Assembly (NCBI GenBank): GCA_963825305.1
Contig: CAWGTA010000008.1
Span: 186,001-250,000 of the forward strand
From: PSRJ01 sp963825305
GTDB lineage: Bacteria > Acidobacteriota > Terriglobia > Bryobacterales > Bryobacteraceae
DNA: 64,000 bases
Direction: 5' to 3'
Position 1 is the stretch's first letter. Each line of letters starts with the position of its first letter. The position numbers were made by a program, and so were the translations under genes. Positions 26,561 to 35,360 of the stretch are shown here, piece after piece. The notes below the pieces were generated by a model. It was not told the origin of the DNA and ran no database searches. It saw only the letters and a list, made by a program, of their open reading frames with translations.

Positions 26561-26870
26561 GGTGTCCCAGAAGGTACACCTTGTGGGACACCCCGCTCTC
26601 ACGATTTCGGACGTAACCATCTTGTTCTCATCGAGTGCCCCGGATCGAGGCCTGACAGTTTTGGACACGGGTCCCGGGGGCGCGCGCGCACCACGTCTCC
26701 CGGGCCTCGAAAAGGGGGGGCCGGAAACTTCGCCGCGGCGCTCCAGCTCCGCGCTCGTCGGCCGCGTGGGCGCGGGGCGGAGCCGTCGGCGTGCTGCTTC
26801 GGCGCGCGAATCGGCGCTACAACGTACTGCTCGTGCGGCGGCCGCTCCGCCTACGCCGGGCCCCGGCCCG
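26561..26870 (+). repeat. Modular GC-rich repeat, copy 1 (with palindromic end)
   Basis: Starts with a 32-bp palindrome (15-bp arm GGTGTCCCAGAAGGT, one mismatch), then ATTTCGGACGTA, a GAGTGCCCC box, CGTCTCCCG, a purine run and the core GGAAACTTCGCCGCGGCGCT, then a GC-rich tail ending GCGCGAATCGGCG. The same order in reverse occurs at 44278-44515. Confidence 0.85.
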
Positions 26871-26938
26871 ACCTTTATGGCAATGAGAATTCGGAATTGT
26901 CGAGCATGCCGTGCCAATTAGGATGTCGGGGTCAGTTC

Positions 26939-27556
26939 TCAGCGAGGGAGCATTGAGTGGTTGTAATGGTCGTGGCGATCGTTTCGCCCTGTCAACTTGA
27001 CGGGCTTGTCGAGAGTCGCGATACGCAGTTTGTGGTGTGTTGCTAACGCTGCAAGATCCGTAAGGTCGAGCCACTCCTGACCCTCCAAGTCGAGACTGTA
27101 CATCACTGAGTTCGCGCTCGAGCTATGCTGCAATCCGAGCATATGCCCGATCTCGTGCATCGATATCCGGTACAACTCAATCTCGCTGAGCGTCTGCCGC
27201 GGATTGAACGCAATCCAGCCTTGGAAATCGCGCCGCTCAGGCAACTGTGACCTCGCCGCAATGGCGGCGGGTTGGAAAAGCTCCCTCCCTCCATCGACAA
27301 GTTGAATCGAACAATTCTCGGTGTCGTCTTCGTGCCAGTCCAGGTCGAGGATGTTGGCCCATGAATCCATGGCACGCCGAAACTGTTCGGCGAGAACCTG
27401 ATTTGCTGTCGCCACTCGCACGCCAAGGTCCATGTGTTCCTGTCTCAGCAACTCCGAGTGCCGATTGCAAGGAGGATAGTTCCCGCTCCAGTTCGCCGGA
27501 CTTTCCCCGCCAGCTAGGTATAAGCAGACAAGCAGCGAAAGCGAAGTCAGGCGCAT
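26939..27556 (-). CDS. Matrixin-like secreted zinc metalloprotease
   Basis: 205 aa with an N-terminal export signal (LTSLSLLVCLYLAGG). The zinc site HEIGHMLGLQH near residue 134 is the full HExxHxxGxxH metzincin motif, and the following SSSANSVMYS supplies the Met-turn, as in matrixins (M10). Upstream, FQGWIAFNPRQTLSEIELYRISM makes the usual edge strand (read in part). It is shorter than full matrixins but keeps all visible catalytic elements. It has no operon partners and lies between two repeat copies. Confidence 0.85.
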   Translation of the reverse strand: MRLTSLSLLVCLYLAGGESPANWSGNYPPCNRHSELLRQEHMDLGVRVATANQVLAEQFRRAMDSWANILDLDWHEDDTENCSIQLVDGGRELFQPAAIAARSQLPERRDFQGWIAFNPRQTLSEIELYRISMHEIGHMLGLQHSSSANSVMYSLDLEGQEWLDLTDLAALATHHKLRIATLDKPVKLTGRNDRHDHYNHSMLPR

Positions 27557-27654
27557 CCTGCTCTTTAATCGTCGAGGGGACCAATAGACTTTATACGAAA
27601 AAACTCTTGCTCATCGAAGTGCGAATCGGTAGCGGGCGGCTATGCGCTCGCATC

Positions 27655-27985
27655 GTCACGGCGCTCGATGGCGGGGACACACTTTCCTCCGGACCTACGG
27701 CGCGGCGCGCCGGGCGGAACCGCCGCCGCTGCGGAGCGCGAATCGGCGACGCGGTCAGTCCACGGCTGCGACCGCCGCATTTGCTGTGCTCAGCCCGCGT
27801 CCAGGCCGCCGCTCGCCAAGACGCTGGCATGCGGGGCGCGCATGGGGCGGATCCGCCCGCCTCCATCGCTTCGGAGGGCGAACCGGCGGCGCGACAAACC
27901 GCGGTGAAGTGCGACTCGCGGCCCACCGGCCGGGTGTTGCCGGCGTCTATGCCACGGCGCTCCAGATCGCTACGAAGTGCCGCGT
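27655..27985 (+). repeat. Modular GC-rich repeat, copy 2 (degenerate)
   Basis: Two tail modules in succession (GGAGCGCGAATCGGCGACGC and CGGAGGGCGAACCGGCGGCG) followed by GCCACGGCGCTCCAG. The purine core is lost. Explains the gene-free stretch between the matrixin and the PilZ gene. Confidence 0.7.
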
Positions 27986-28039
27986 TATACGAGCACAACC
28001 TATACAGTTTTTGAAGCAACCATCCGATCGAGTCTCAGG

Positions 28040-28297
28040 ATGAGCACCGGAGAACGACGCAGAGAGCCGCGCATTCAGTCGCGAGGGCCTGTGCAACTTC
28101 TGGCCAACGGACTGCAGCGCATTCCAGGCACCATCCTTGATGTGTCCATTTCGGGTATCAGCGTAGATGCGGAGGCAGCGCTCAGCCCGGAAACGCCCGT
28201 AAAGATCGACTGTGGAGACTTCATCGCGGAAGGCATAGTCCGGTATTGCAGGCGTCAGGGACAGCGCTACTGTATCGGCATCGCTCTGCCACTGTAA
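28040..28297 (+). CDS. PilZ-domain protein
   Basis: 85 aa, a single PilZ domain. The c-di-GMP binding signature is visible: RRREPRIQSR near the N-terminus (RxxxR) and DVSISGISV about 30 residues later (D/NxSxxG). The C-terminal YCRRQGQRYCIGIAL strand completes the barrel. Stand-alone PilZ proteins act as c-di-GMP-responsive adaptors for motility, polysaccharide synthesis or transcription. The ATG at 28040 fits the domain; the frame is open for 21 further codons upstream, but those lie in repeat DNA. Confidence 0.85.
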   Translation: MSTGERRREPRIQSRGPVQLLANGLQRIPGTILDVSISGISVDAEAALSPETPVKIDCGDFIAEGIVRYCRRQGQRYCIGIALPL

Positions 28298-28347
28298 AAA
28301 CGCCAGATTGCTGGGCCAAGTTCATACATAAACATCCTGCAGCCAAC

Positions 28348-28550
28348 GAGTGCCCCTCTTTCGGACGAGAGCGCCCCACGTCTCCAGCGGCCGAAAAAAG
28401 GGGGCTGAAACTTCGCCGCGGCGCTCCCGCTCCGGCGTTGTCGCGTCGGTGCGGCGCCCGATACGACGCCGGAATGCCGGTCGCGCACAGGGTCCGCTGG
28501 CGTCCGTCGCTTCGGAGCGCGGATCGGCGGCGCGCGGCCTATCGAACATT
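28348..28550 (+). repeat. Modular GC-rich repeat, copy 3
   Basis: GAGTGCCCCTC box, then CGTCTCCAGCGGCCGAAAAAA, the core GAAACTTCGCCGCGGCGCTC and tail CGGAGCGCGGATCGGCGGCG. It abuts or slightly overlaps the 3' end of the next gene on the minus strand. Confidence 0.85.
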
Positions 28551-29051
28551 GACGCCAGAAGATTTCGCCAAACTGATGGAGCTTTTGAAAATTCCGGCTA
28601 CTGCAGCGTTGCTGTTGAACCTTTGGATGGCTCGACCCCTGGCAACTAGTTGTGCCGCATTTCCACTACGCCTATAACGGCGTAACTGTTCTAAGTGCTC
28701 TTCCGGTTCTGCTCTATGCCTTGCTAGTACCCTCTCGACGGCCAGTGGCCCTTGCCGCTCAGCTTGTGCTACTTCCTCCTCACGTCGGTAGTCTTTGGCA
28801 AGCCCAAAACCGCAGAATCCGACCACAAGGCCGATCACAGCGAGACAACAGTTTACGAAAAGGTCTGCGAAAGAGCCGTAATTCCCCTTCAAAATGAGAA
28901 GCACAGATATCGATACGCTACCCCCCCATGCGAATGCCTTGGCTTTCTGGCTGTTCGTATAGTTGGGCTTACGCTCACTGGGACAAACCGAATATCTCGT
29001 ATTAGGACCTGTGGTCATTCTTGTGGGACCCGACAACGATTCGGTTTCCAC
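28539..29051 (-). CDS. Hypothetical membrane protein
   Basis: 170 aa as the longest frame, not recognised. Two hydrophobic segments are visible: FAWGGSVSISVLLILKG and FADLFVNCCLAVIGLVVGFC, followed by a charged tail (KDYRREEEVAQAERQGPLA and LARHRAEPEEHLEQLRRYRR). This is a typical small two-helix membrane protein with a cytoplasmic coiled tail. The first ~30 residues look poorly coded, so the true start may be internal. Its 3' end touches repeat copy 3. No operon partners. Base use is less GC-rich than neighbours. Confidence 0.5.
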   Translation of the reverse strand: METESLSGPTRMTTGPNTRYSVCPSERKPNYTNSQKAKAFAWGGSVSISVLLILKGNYGSFADLFVNCCLAVIGLVVGFCGFGLAKDYRREEEVAQAERQGPLAVERVLARHRAEPEEHLEQLRRYRRSGNAAQLVARGRAIQRFNSNAAVAGIFKSSISLAKSSGVNVR

Positions 29052-29249
29052 CCTCTACGTCAGGGATCTTATCGGCACGTTCACGAAACCTTTTAAGTCG
29101 CCGGGCGGTGGCGTGTCACTGGTGAGGCAGTTTGCGTCTCACGTCTCGCGAGGCGGAAAAACGGGGGCGGAAACTTCAGTTCTGATGTGTTTTTTCCCTG
29201 CCTTCGGCTAGGACATTTCCGGGTGCATACCGATAAGGTACCTGTAGCC

Positions 29250-32200
29250 ATGCGGTATCTTGCGCTCACTCTGACAGTTTGCGTTCTGGCCGGTGGCGCG
29301 CCTTCGCAAGCCCAAGAACATGTGCTCCGACACCTGACGGAGCTTCTCGCCCTGGCAGACGAAGAGGCTGCTCAGGCTTTGCCCTGCGACATCACCGGCA
29401 CCGTCACACTATACGACCCCGCTCTGTATCAGTTCTTCATTCAGGAAGGCGATTCTGGCGCTTACGTTGTCGTTCTTCCCTCAAGCCCCTGGAAGCTAAG
29501 ACCGGGCGATCTGGTGCGAATTGAGGGCCGATCCCAGCAGGGCGGCTACGCTCCGGTGATCAAGCCGGACCGGATCCAACGCCTCCGTTTTGTCGGGCTT
29601 CCGGTTCCCATAACGCCGCCTTCCTGGATGGCTATCCGCGACACCGACCAGTTCGATAACCGCTTCGCGGAGGTGGAAGGACGCGTGCTGAGCGTGACTC
29701 CGCTATACCTCGATGGCGGGGAGGCAGAGTTCGGCGCCCATGAAATCAAGCTACAGCACAATGGGGAGAGCATTGAGGCCATGCTGGACGTGCCGCGCGG
29801 TCATGACCTGAGCAGGCTGGTCCAGTCCGAAGTGGTGGTCCGTGGTGTGATTACTCCTTCGCGCATGCTACATAAGCAGCGTCACGATGCCTGGCTGGTC
29901 ATCGGTTCACTTGGCGAGATTCGGGAAGTCCGCAGGCAGCCCCTCAACTGGGACGCATGGCCGAAGATTTCTCTCTCTGGACTGCTGCAGTACAGAGGAT
30001 CGGGCGTACCCGCGAGCTACTTCAAAACCGACGGCACGGTGACCTGGTTCGATGGCGTGGGCAGCGTCACCATCGAGGATGGCTTCAGCGCAGTTACTGC
30101 TCGCCAGGCGTGGCCCCAGGGGCTGCGTCAGGGGATTCACTATGAGGTTCTGGGTCGGCTGGTCCGGGGAGATCGCGGCTATCTCCACATGGAGGAGGCT
30201 CAGTTCCGGGAACTGGGCCCCGGAAGTGTCACCCCGCCACGGACCGCCCTTCCCCGTGAGATCGGTCTTGGGGAGTTTGAGGACGAACTGGTGAAATCCG
30301 CGGGCGTGATGGCTGAGATTGTGGACAATCATGCCACCTGCGTTTTACATTTGCAGGCTGCGGAGATGGCGTGGGAGGCAGTCTTGCCGCATGCACTGGG
30401 TGCCTGCCCCACGTGGATCGCACCGGGCAGCCGCGTCGAAATCACTGGCAGGGTCCAGAACCGTTGGATGGAGGGACGAAGATTTCCAGTTCAGACCACC
30501 ATCCTGTTGCGCTCCCAGGCGGACGTTCGGGTCCTCTCGCAGCCGAGCTTGTTGCATCGTCTCCCTTTGGGCAAACTTCTGCTGGCGGCTGCGGTAGTGG
30601 CTTTCCTCGCGCTTGTGTGGATCTGGCAGCTCCGCCGCCGTGTTCAGGCGCAGACTTCCAAAATCGAAGAACAGAACGTCGAGCTGGAGAAGGAAAAAGA
30701 ACGGGCGGAGGAAGGCTCCCGCCTGAAGAGCGAGTTCCTCGCCAACATGAGCCACGAGATCCGAACGCCCATGAACGGTGTCCTGGGCATGACCGAAATC
30801 CTTCTCGATTCCGATCTCAGTTCTGAGCAGCGCACTGATCTGATGACCGTAAAGTCCTCGGCGGAATCGCTGTTGACGGTGCTGAACGACATTCTCGACT
30901 TTTCGAAGATCGAAGCGGCAAAACTCGCGCTGAACCCGATTTCATTCGATCTGCGCGACAGTATGGAGGAGACGATTAAGGCCGTTGCCCTCACCGCGCG
31001 CCAGAAGGACATCGAGCTTCTCTGCGATGTTGCGTCGAATGTTCCGGAGTTTGTGGTCGGCGATCCGACTCGCCTGCGGCAGATCCTGGTTAATCTTGCC
31101 GGCAACGCGGTGAAGTTTACGGATCGGGGCGAGGTTTGCCTGCATGTCAGCATGGAATGCTCCGAGGCGGGGTCTACCGTGCTTCACTTCGTGGTGCGTG
31201 ATACCGGAATCGGGATTCCGGTCGAGAAGCATGAGTCGATCTTTGCAGCATTCACCCAGGCGGATGCCTCCACGACAAGGAAATTCGGGGGTACGGGTCT
31301 CGGCCTCACGATTTCGTCGCGACTGGTACAAATGATGGGCGGGCGAATCTGGATTGAGAGCGAACCTGGCAAGGGCAGCCGCCTCCACTTCACCGCTCGA
31401 TTCGGGATCGCGCCATCCGGCCCCAGTTCCCCTATGCCTCCCACTTCCCGATCTCTGAGTGGTGTATCGGTGTTGATCGTCGACGATAATGCCACGAATC
31501 GGCGAGTGCTCGCCAATGCGGTTACACGATGGGGTTTGAAAGCATCGCTCGCGGCTAGCGCACAGGACGCAATCCTGATGGTTCAATCCGCGGCCAGTGC
31601 CGGTTCACCCTTCGCGCTGATGCTGTGCGATGTGCATATGCCGGACATGGACGGATTTGAGCTTGCCGAGCGCGTATTGCGCGATCCCATTCTGTCCGCC
31701 GTGAAAATCATCCTGCTCACGTCCGGCGGACAACGCGGGGACGGCGCGCGATGCCGGGAACTCGGCGTTGCCGCCTATTTGACGAAACCTGTCGGTCAGG
31801 CAGAATTGTGGGCCGCCATGACAGAAATTCTGGAGCCCAGAGCAGTTGGTCAACAACAGGATGCGCCGTTCACGCGACATTCACTCCGTGAGCACCGCGC
31901 CGCACTTCGCATCCTGGTGGCGGAGGACAACGCCGTAAATCAGCAGTTGGTGCGGCGGCTGCTTGAAAAACAGAATCACGCCGTAGTTATAGTCAACAAC
32001 GGCCGGGAGGCCGTCATGGCTACCGAGGGGCAAAGCTTTGATCTTTTGTTGATGGATGTTCAGATGCCCGAGATGGACGGCCTACAGGCCACTGCCGCTA
32101 TTCGCAGGGCCGAAAACGAAACGGGAAAACACCAGCGAATCGTCGCCATGACCGCGCATGCGATGAACGGCGATCGCGAACGATGTCTTGCCGCTGGGAT

Positions 32201-32297
32201 GGACGGTTACGTGTCGAAGCCGATCCGTGCCCGCGAGCTGACCGAAATCATCTCCAGCCTCCAGGTCGAGCTCTGCGCATCGCCCGAACGACTCTGA
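29250..32297 (+). CDS. Hybrid sensor histidine kinase with two receiver domains
   Basis: 1015 aa. Signal sequence (LALTLTVCVLAGG), then ~400 residues of extracytoplasmic sensor made of repeated beta-rich OB-fold-like segments (such as ITGTVTLYDPALYQFFIQEG and DGTVTWFDGVGSVTIEDG), one transmembrane helix near 443-463, and a coiled linker. HisKA has MSHEIRTPMNG with His502; the HATPase has LVNLAGNAVKF, DTGIGIP and GGTGLGL. Two receivers follow, with phospho-acceptors Asp794 (DVHMPDMDG) and Asp936 (DVQMPEMDG). No Hpt domain is present, so a separate phosphotransfer protein is expected. The start at 29250 fits the signal peptide; the open frame begins 21 codons earlier. Confidence 0.93.
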   Translation: MRYLALTLTVCVLAGGAPSQAQEHVLRHLTELLALADEEAAQALPCDITGTVTLYDPALYQFFIQEGDSGAYVVVLPSSPWKLRPGDLVRIEGRSQQGGYAPVIKPDRIQRLRFVGLPVPITPPSWMAIRDTDQFDNRFAEVEGRVLSVTPLYLDGGEAEFGAHEIKLQHNGESIEAMLDVPRGHDLSRLVQSEVVVRGVITPSRMLHKQRHDAWLVIGSLGEIREVRRQPLNWDAWPKISLSGLLQYRGSGVPASYFKTDGTVTWFDGVGSVTIEDGFSAVTARQAWPQGLRQGIHYEVLGRLVRGDRGYLHMEEAQFRELGPGSVTPPRTALPREIGLGEFEDELVKSAGVMAEIVDNHATCVLHLQAAEMAWEAVLPHALGACPTWIAPGSRVEITGRVQNRWMEGRRFPVQTTILLRSQADVRVLSQPSLLHRLPLGKLLLAAAVVAFLALVWIWQLRRRVQAQTSKIEEQNVELEKEKERAEEGSRLKSEFLANMSHEIRTPMNGVLGMTEILLDSDLSSEQRTDLMTVKSSAESLLTVLNDILDFSKIEAAKLALNPISFDLRDSMEETIKAVALTARQKDIELLCDVASNVPEFVVGDPTRLRQILVNLAGNAVKFTDRGEVCLHVSMECSEAGSTVLHFVVRDTGIGIPVEKHESIFAAFTQADASTTRKFGGTGLGLTISSRLVQMMGGRIWIESEPGKGSRLHFTARFGIAPSGPSSPMPPTSRSLSGVSVLIVDDNATNRRVLANAVTRWGLKASLAASAQDAILMVQSAASAGSPFALMLCDVHMPDMDGFELAERVLRDPILSAVKIILLTSGGQRGDGARCRELGVAAYLTKPVGQAELWAAMTEILEPRAVGQQQDAPFTRHSLREHRAALRILVAEDNAVNQQLVRRLLEKQNHAVVIVNNGREAVMATEGQSFDLLLMDVQMPEMDGLQATAAIRRAENETGKHQRIVAMTAHAMNGDRERCLAAGMDGYVSKPIRARELTEIISSLQVELCASPERL

Positions 32298-32369
32298 CGG
32301 GTGCGCTAACAGCGTTGAGTACAAAGCCTTGTTTATGACCGATCGTCCCCAACATCTCGCAGCTCCGCG

Positions 32370-32535
32370 CTCCCGCGCCGGACAAACTTCGCCGCGGCAG
32401 TCCAGCGCCGCGTCGCTCATCCAGCGCACTGTTCGCTACGACGCCCCAATCCCCGCAGCGTACGGCGAAGCCGCCGGCGTTCTGCCGCCGCTTCGGAGGG
32501 CGGATCGGCGGCGAGAGAACGCACTGTTAGCGGCG
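32370..32535 (+). repeat. Modular GC-rich repeat, copy 4 (degenerate)
   Basis: Core ACAAACTTCGCCGCGGCAGT, then a diverged middle and tail GCTTCGGAGGGCGGATCGGC. The GAGTGCCCC box and purine run are missing. Confidence 0.65.
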
Positions 32536-32571
32536 TCTGCCTGCGCACCTTTGGGGCGATAACAGAAAAAC

Positions 32572-32742
32572 GTGGCGCACAAGGACTTCCACTCCGACAG
32601 CGATAGCCTAGACCGGGTCGAGCATCTCCTCGTCATTGAAGAAGCCCTAGTCGAGAAGATCAGGACGGATTACTCTCTTTCGGCGGCCCAACGTGAAGAA
32701 CTCATTCGAGACGTTGAACGGCAGGCTGAAGACATACTTTAA
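32572..32742 (+). CDS. Small hypothetical protein, possibly cut by an in-frame TAA
   Basis: 56 aa from a GTG: VAHKDFHSDSDSLDRVEHLL, then VIEEALVEKIRTDYSLSAAQ and REELIRDVERQAEDIL. It looks like two charged amphipathic helices and is not repeat DNA. After the TAA the same frame stays open and protein-like to a TGA at 32857-32859 (AEDWGDDALAILVRKLGPKG). So this may be one ~95-aa gene with a nonsense codon, or two tiny genes. No ribosome-binding site is evident. Unrecognised. Confidence 0.45.
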   Translation: MAHKDFHSDSDSLDRVEHLLVIEEALVEKIRTDYSLSAAQREELIRDVERQAEDIL

Positions 32743-32904
32743 ACGGGCAATTTGCCGGCCGAAGATTGGGGTGACGACGCTCTGGCCATTCTCGTTCGCA
32801 AACTCGGACCCAAAGGCCCGAGGAACAAATTCGGGAGCGCAGTCCGGCCCGAGCCTTGAATGGTCCAGGTGCGGTCGGCAAGCGCGTGCCGTGCCAGCGT
32901 TTAA

Positions 32905-33230
32905 CGCGGTGCTCCGCGTCTTCCGACGCCGAAAAAGGGGGCCAGAAACCTCGCCGCGGCGCTCCAACTCCGGCGTGGCCCGTCAGCCGCGCCGGCGCGG
33001 CTTTCGCTACGACAGAATGCCGCCCGCGCGTTCAGCGCACGCCGTTGATGAGCGTGGATCGGCGGCGCGTCGATCCACGGTGAATTGCGATCGCGGCGCA
33101 CCGGGCGGACGTTGCCGGCGTCGATGCTGCGGCGCTCCAGTTCCGGCGTTCCCGTCGGCCGTGCCGGCGCACCGCTCGCTACCAGCCGGAAGGCCGGCGC
33201 GCGCAGGGGCGGAGCCGTCTGCTTGCTGCG
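32905..33230 (+). repeat. Modular GC-rich repeat, copy 5 (double)
   Basis: One full unit (CGACGCCGAAAAAGGGGGCC core, tail with GTGGATCGGCGGCGCGTCGA) followed at once by a second that starts ACGTTGCCGGCGTCGATGCT and repeats the CGCCGGCGCACCGCTCGCTA segment. Confidence 0.8.
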
Positions 33231-33310
33231 GCACGCTACACCGACCTCGGTAAAAGAGGCGGGCGCGGAGTACCTCGACTTTCGCGTGGCCACCGACACA
33301 AAAGCAAATC

Positions 33311-33425
33311 GCCTTGTTATATGAGTGCCCCGCTTTTGCGTAGGATGACAGGGGCTCAGCCGCCGTCGACCGACAGCAGGCGCCTAAATCACACCAACCA
33401 TGCTGCAATCAACGAGTGCCCCATT
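33311..33425 (+). repeat. Paired-box module, copy B1
   Basis: Two GAGTGCCCC boxes about 100 bp apart, enclosing TTGCGTAGGATGACAGGGG, CAGCCGCCGTCGACCGACAG and CTAAATCACACC. Near-identical modules are at 35361 and 39912. Confidence 0.85.
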
Positions 33426-33439
33426 TTCATCCTGACACC

Positions 33440-33535
33440 GCCCGCGCGGCGCCACCGGGCGCGGCCGCGGCGGAAGTTTTCGCCCCCCTTTTTCGGGCCT
33501 CGGGAGACGGGGAGAGCAGGTCCGGTTGCTCGACC
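33440..33535 (-). repeat. Modular GC-rich repeat, copy 6 (inverted core)
   Basis: CGGCGGAAGTTTTCGCCCCC then CTTTTTCGGGCCTCGGGAGA is the reverse complement of the core plus the CTCCCG box. It directly follows module B1, so the two parts have opposite polarity here. Confidence 0.75.
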
Positions 33536-33845
33536 GCTCGGAGGCTAACCAACGTATCGGCCCTACCGTCTACCGGTACGCTTTCGTTACTCGCCAATCG
33601 TCTCCCTAACCTGCTGGGCGATGACTACCGCATCCTCGGCAATTGCGAACAGCACCGATCGCTCGAACTATGAAATCCTTCGAATGGGGTATTCGATTTC
33701 CAGGACTAATCCAGTCATGGCACGACCAGATCGCTTTCGATTTGGCAAATGCCCGAGGATCTCAGGGATCACGCTCGACGATCGGGCGACTCGAGCAGCG
33801 ATGCGTCCTGGCATTTTAGGGTCATGAAGAGATAGGGTTGAGTAT

Positions 33846-34256
33846 ATGACGAATGAGATCAAGATTCAGATCCGTCAGGTTTCAACTTCGATGTCCGAAG
33901 CGACCCTCCGCACGCACCATGTGCTCATAGACAGGCCGGTCAACAAAGGTGGCGCCGATAGCGGCCCAATGGGTGGAGAACTCTTCCTTGCCGCAGTAGG
34001 CGGCTGCTTCATGAGCAACCTCCTGGCGGCGATTAAGGCCCGAGAAGCCGAGATTTCCAATGTTCGGACAGAGGTAATCGGCATCCTTGCCGATTCGCCC
34101 GCACGGTTTCAGGCAGTGGAGCTGTACGTCACGGCAGACAGCCTGAATCATGAGCTGTTCGAAAAGCTCGTGGAAATCGCTGACCGGGCCTGCATCATGA
34201 TGAATACCCTTCGCGGGGCGCTGGACATACGCATTCGAATCGGTGTTCCGGTCTAA
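33846..34256 (+). CDS. OsmC/Ohr-family protein
   Basis: 136 aa. Family features: NKGGADSGPMGGELFLAAVGGCFMSNLLAAIKARE (read in part) with the conserved Gly-Gly-Cys that holds the first redox cysteine, and a later Cys in DRACIMMNTLRGALDI. OsmC-family enzymes are dimeric thiol peroxidases that reduce organic hydroperoxides in the cytoplasm; the spacing of the two Cys fits the OsmC-like branch. It is followed 13 bp later by a haloacid dehalogenase, so the two probably form an operon bracketed by repeats. Confidence 0.85.
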   Translation: MTNEIKIQIRQVSTSMSEATLRTHHVLIDRPVNKGGADSGPMGGELFLAAVGGCFMSNLLAAIKAREAEISNVRTEVIGILADSPARFQAVELYVTADSLNHELFEKLVEIADRACIMMNTLRGALDIRIRIGVPV

Positions 34257-34269
34257 GAGCCCGAGGTAA

Positions 34270-34929
34270 ATGAAACCCCGAGCGCTCGTATTCGACGCCT
34301 ATGGCACGCTGTTCGATGTTCACTCGGTAGTCCTACGAGCCGGCAATGACATCCCCGGAAATCTGCAGGCACTTTCGAGGTTATGGAGGCAAAAGCAACT
34401 CGAATACACCTGGTTGCGATCGCTCATGGAGCGATACCTGGACTTTTGGGATGTCACCGAAGCCGCGTTGAGGTCCGCTGCGAGGCAACTCGATATCGAA
34501 GCCACCGCCGTGCAATTTGACGGCCTCATGAATGCTTACCTTTCCCCGTCTGCATTTCCAGACGCGAGACTGGCCTTGGAGGCCTTGAAGGGAGTTCCAC
34601 TAGCCATCCTCTCGAACGGTTCGCCAAAGATGCTCGAGGCGGCGGTCCACTACAATGCCATGGAATCCTATTTGGCCGACGTCATTTCGGCGGACCGAGT
34701 GAAGACGTACAAGCCCTCCCCCCGAGTCTACGCACTCGCGCCTGAAATCCTGCATTTTCCTGCGAGCGAGATTCTATTTGTCTCGTCGAACTGGTGGGAC
34801 GCAGCTGGGGCCAAGGCGTTTGGCTACAAAGTTTGCTGGTGCAACCGGTATGACGTCAAAGCGGAGCACTTGGGGTTCCCGGCTGATATGACAGTGTTCG
34901 GACTCGACCAGATCGCTCACCGTCTTTAG
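34270..34929 (+). CDS. Haloacid dehalogenase, type II (L-2-haloacid dehalogenase-like)
   Basis: 219 aa with all HAD landmarks: nucleophile motif FDAYGTLFD (Asp9), the cap with LWRQKQLEYTWLRSLM, motif II LSNGSPKM (Ser118), the lysine in VKTYKPSPRVY (~residue 151) and motif III FVSSNWWDAAGAKAFGYKVCW (SSNxWD). These are the type II 2-haloacid dehalogenase signatures, acting on 2-chloro- or 2-fluoro-carboxylates with inversion. A GAGG ribosome-binding site precedes the ATG. Its pairing with an OsmC protein may reflect detoxification, which is an inference. Confidence 0.9.
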   Translation: MKPRALVFDAYGTLFDVHSVVLRAGNDIPGNLQALSRLWRQKQLEYTWLRSLMERYLDFWDVTEAALRSAARQLDIEATAVQFDGLMNAYLSPSAFPDARLALEALKGVPLAILSNGSPKMLEAAVHYNAMESYLADVISADRVKTYKPSPRVYALAPEILHFPASEILFVSSNWWDAAGAKAFGYKVCWCNRYDVKAEHLGFPADMTVFGLDQIAHRL

Positions 34930-34994
34930 CAGAGCATTCAAGATCCACCGCAGAACGCCGCAGCCTGGTAGCTGGGCGGATACTATGGTGTCGA

Positions 34995-35360
34995 CGTCGC
35001 GGCCTTACGCTCCTCGCTACTCGTCTGCCGCGTCTGCGCACGGCCCGCTGCGACGCCGGAAGGCGGGCGCGCGCGTGTGCCGCCGAGCCGCCGGCGGCCC
35101 CGTTCGGAGCGCGAAATCGGCGACCCTGCGACTGCACTGAGCTGCGACGGCCGCGATCTCGGAGGCGGTCCGCGTGTGCGGCGAAGGTACCGGGCCGGAA
35201 CCTTCGCCGCGGTGCTCCAGCTCCGCCCCTCCGCGCCGGCGCACCGCTCGCTGCGACGCTGGAAATTCCGGGAGCGCGCGGGGCGGAGCCGCCGGCGTTC
35301 GCGGCCTCCGGGAGCGAATCGGCGGCGCGGCATGACGCGGTACGCGCACCAAGAGTTAAT
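34995..35360 (+). repeat. Modular GC-rich repeat, copy 7 (double)
   Basis: Two units in tandem: CGACGCCGGAAGGCGGGCGC with CGGAGCGCGAAATCGGCGAC, then GGAACCTTCGCCGCGGTGCT, GCGCCGGCGCACCGCTCGCT and GAGCGAATCGGCGGCGCGGC. Confidence 0.8.

Noticed and set aside
26526..26921. Open frames of 100-250 codons inside repeat copies
   Set aside because: Arg/Pro/Ala-rich translations, open in several frames at once, with no ribosome-binding site; artefacts of high GC.
33580..33680. Minus-strand tail of a gene (SVLFAIAEDAVVIAQQ)
   Set aside because: Only about 27 codons between stops, with no recognisable family; too little to call.
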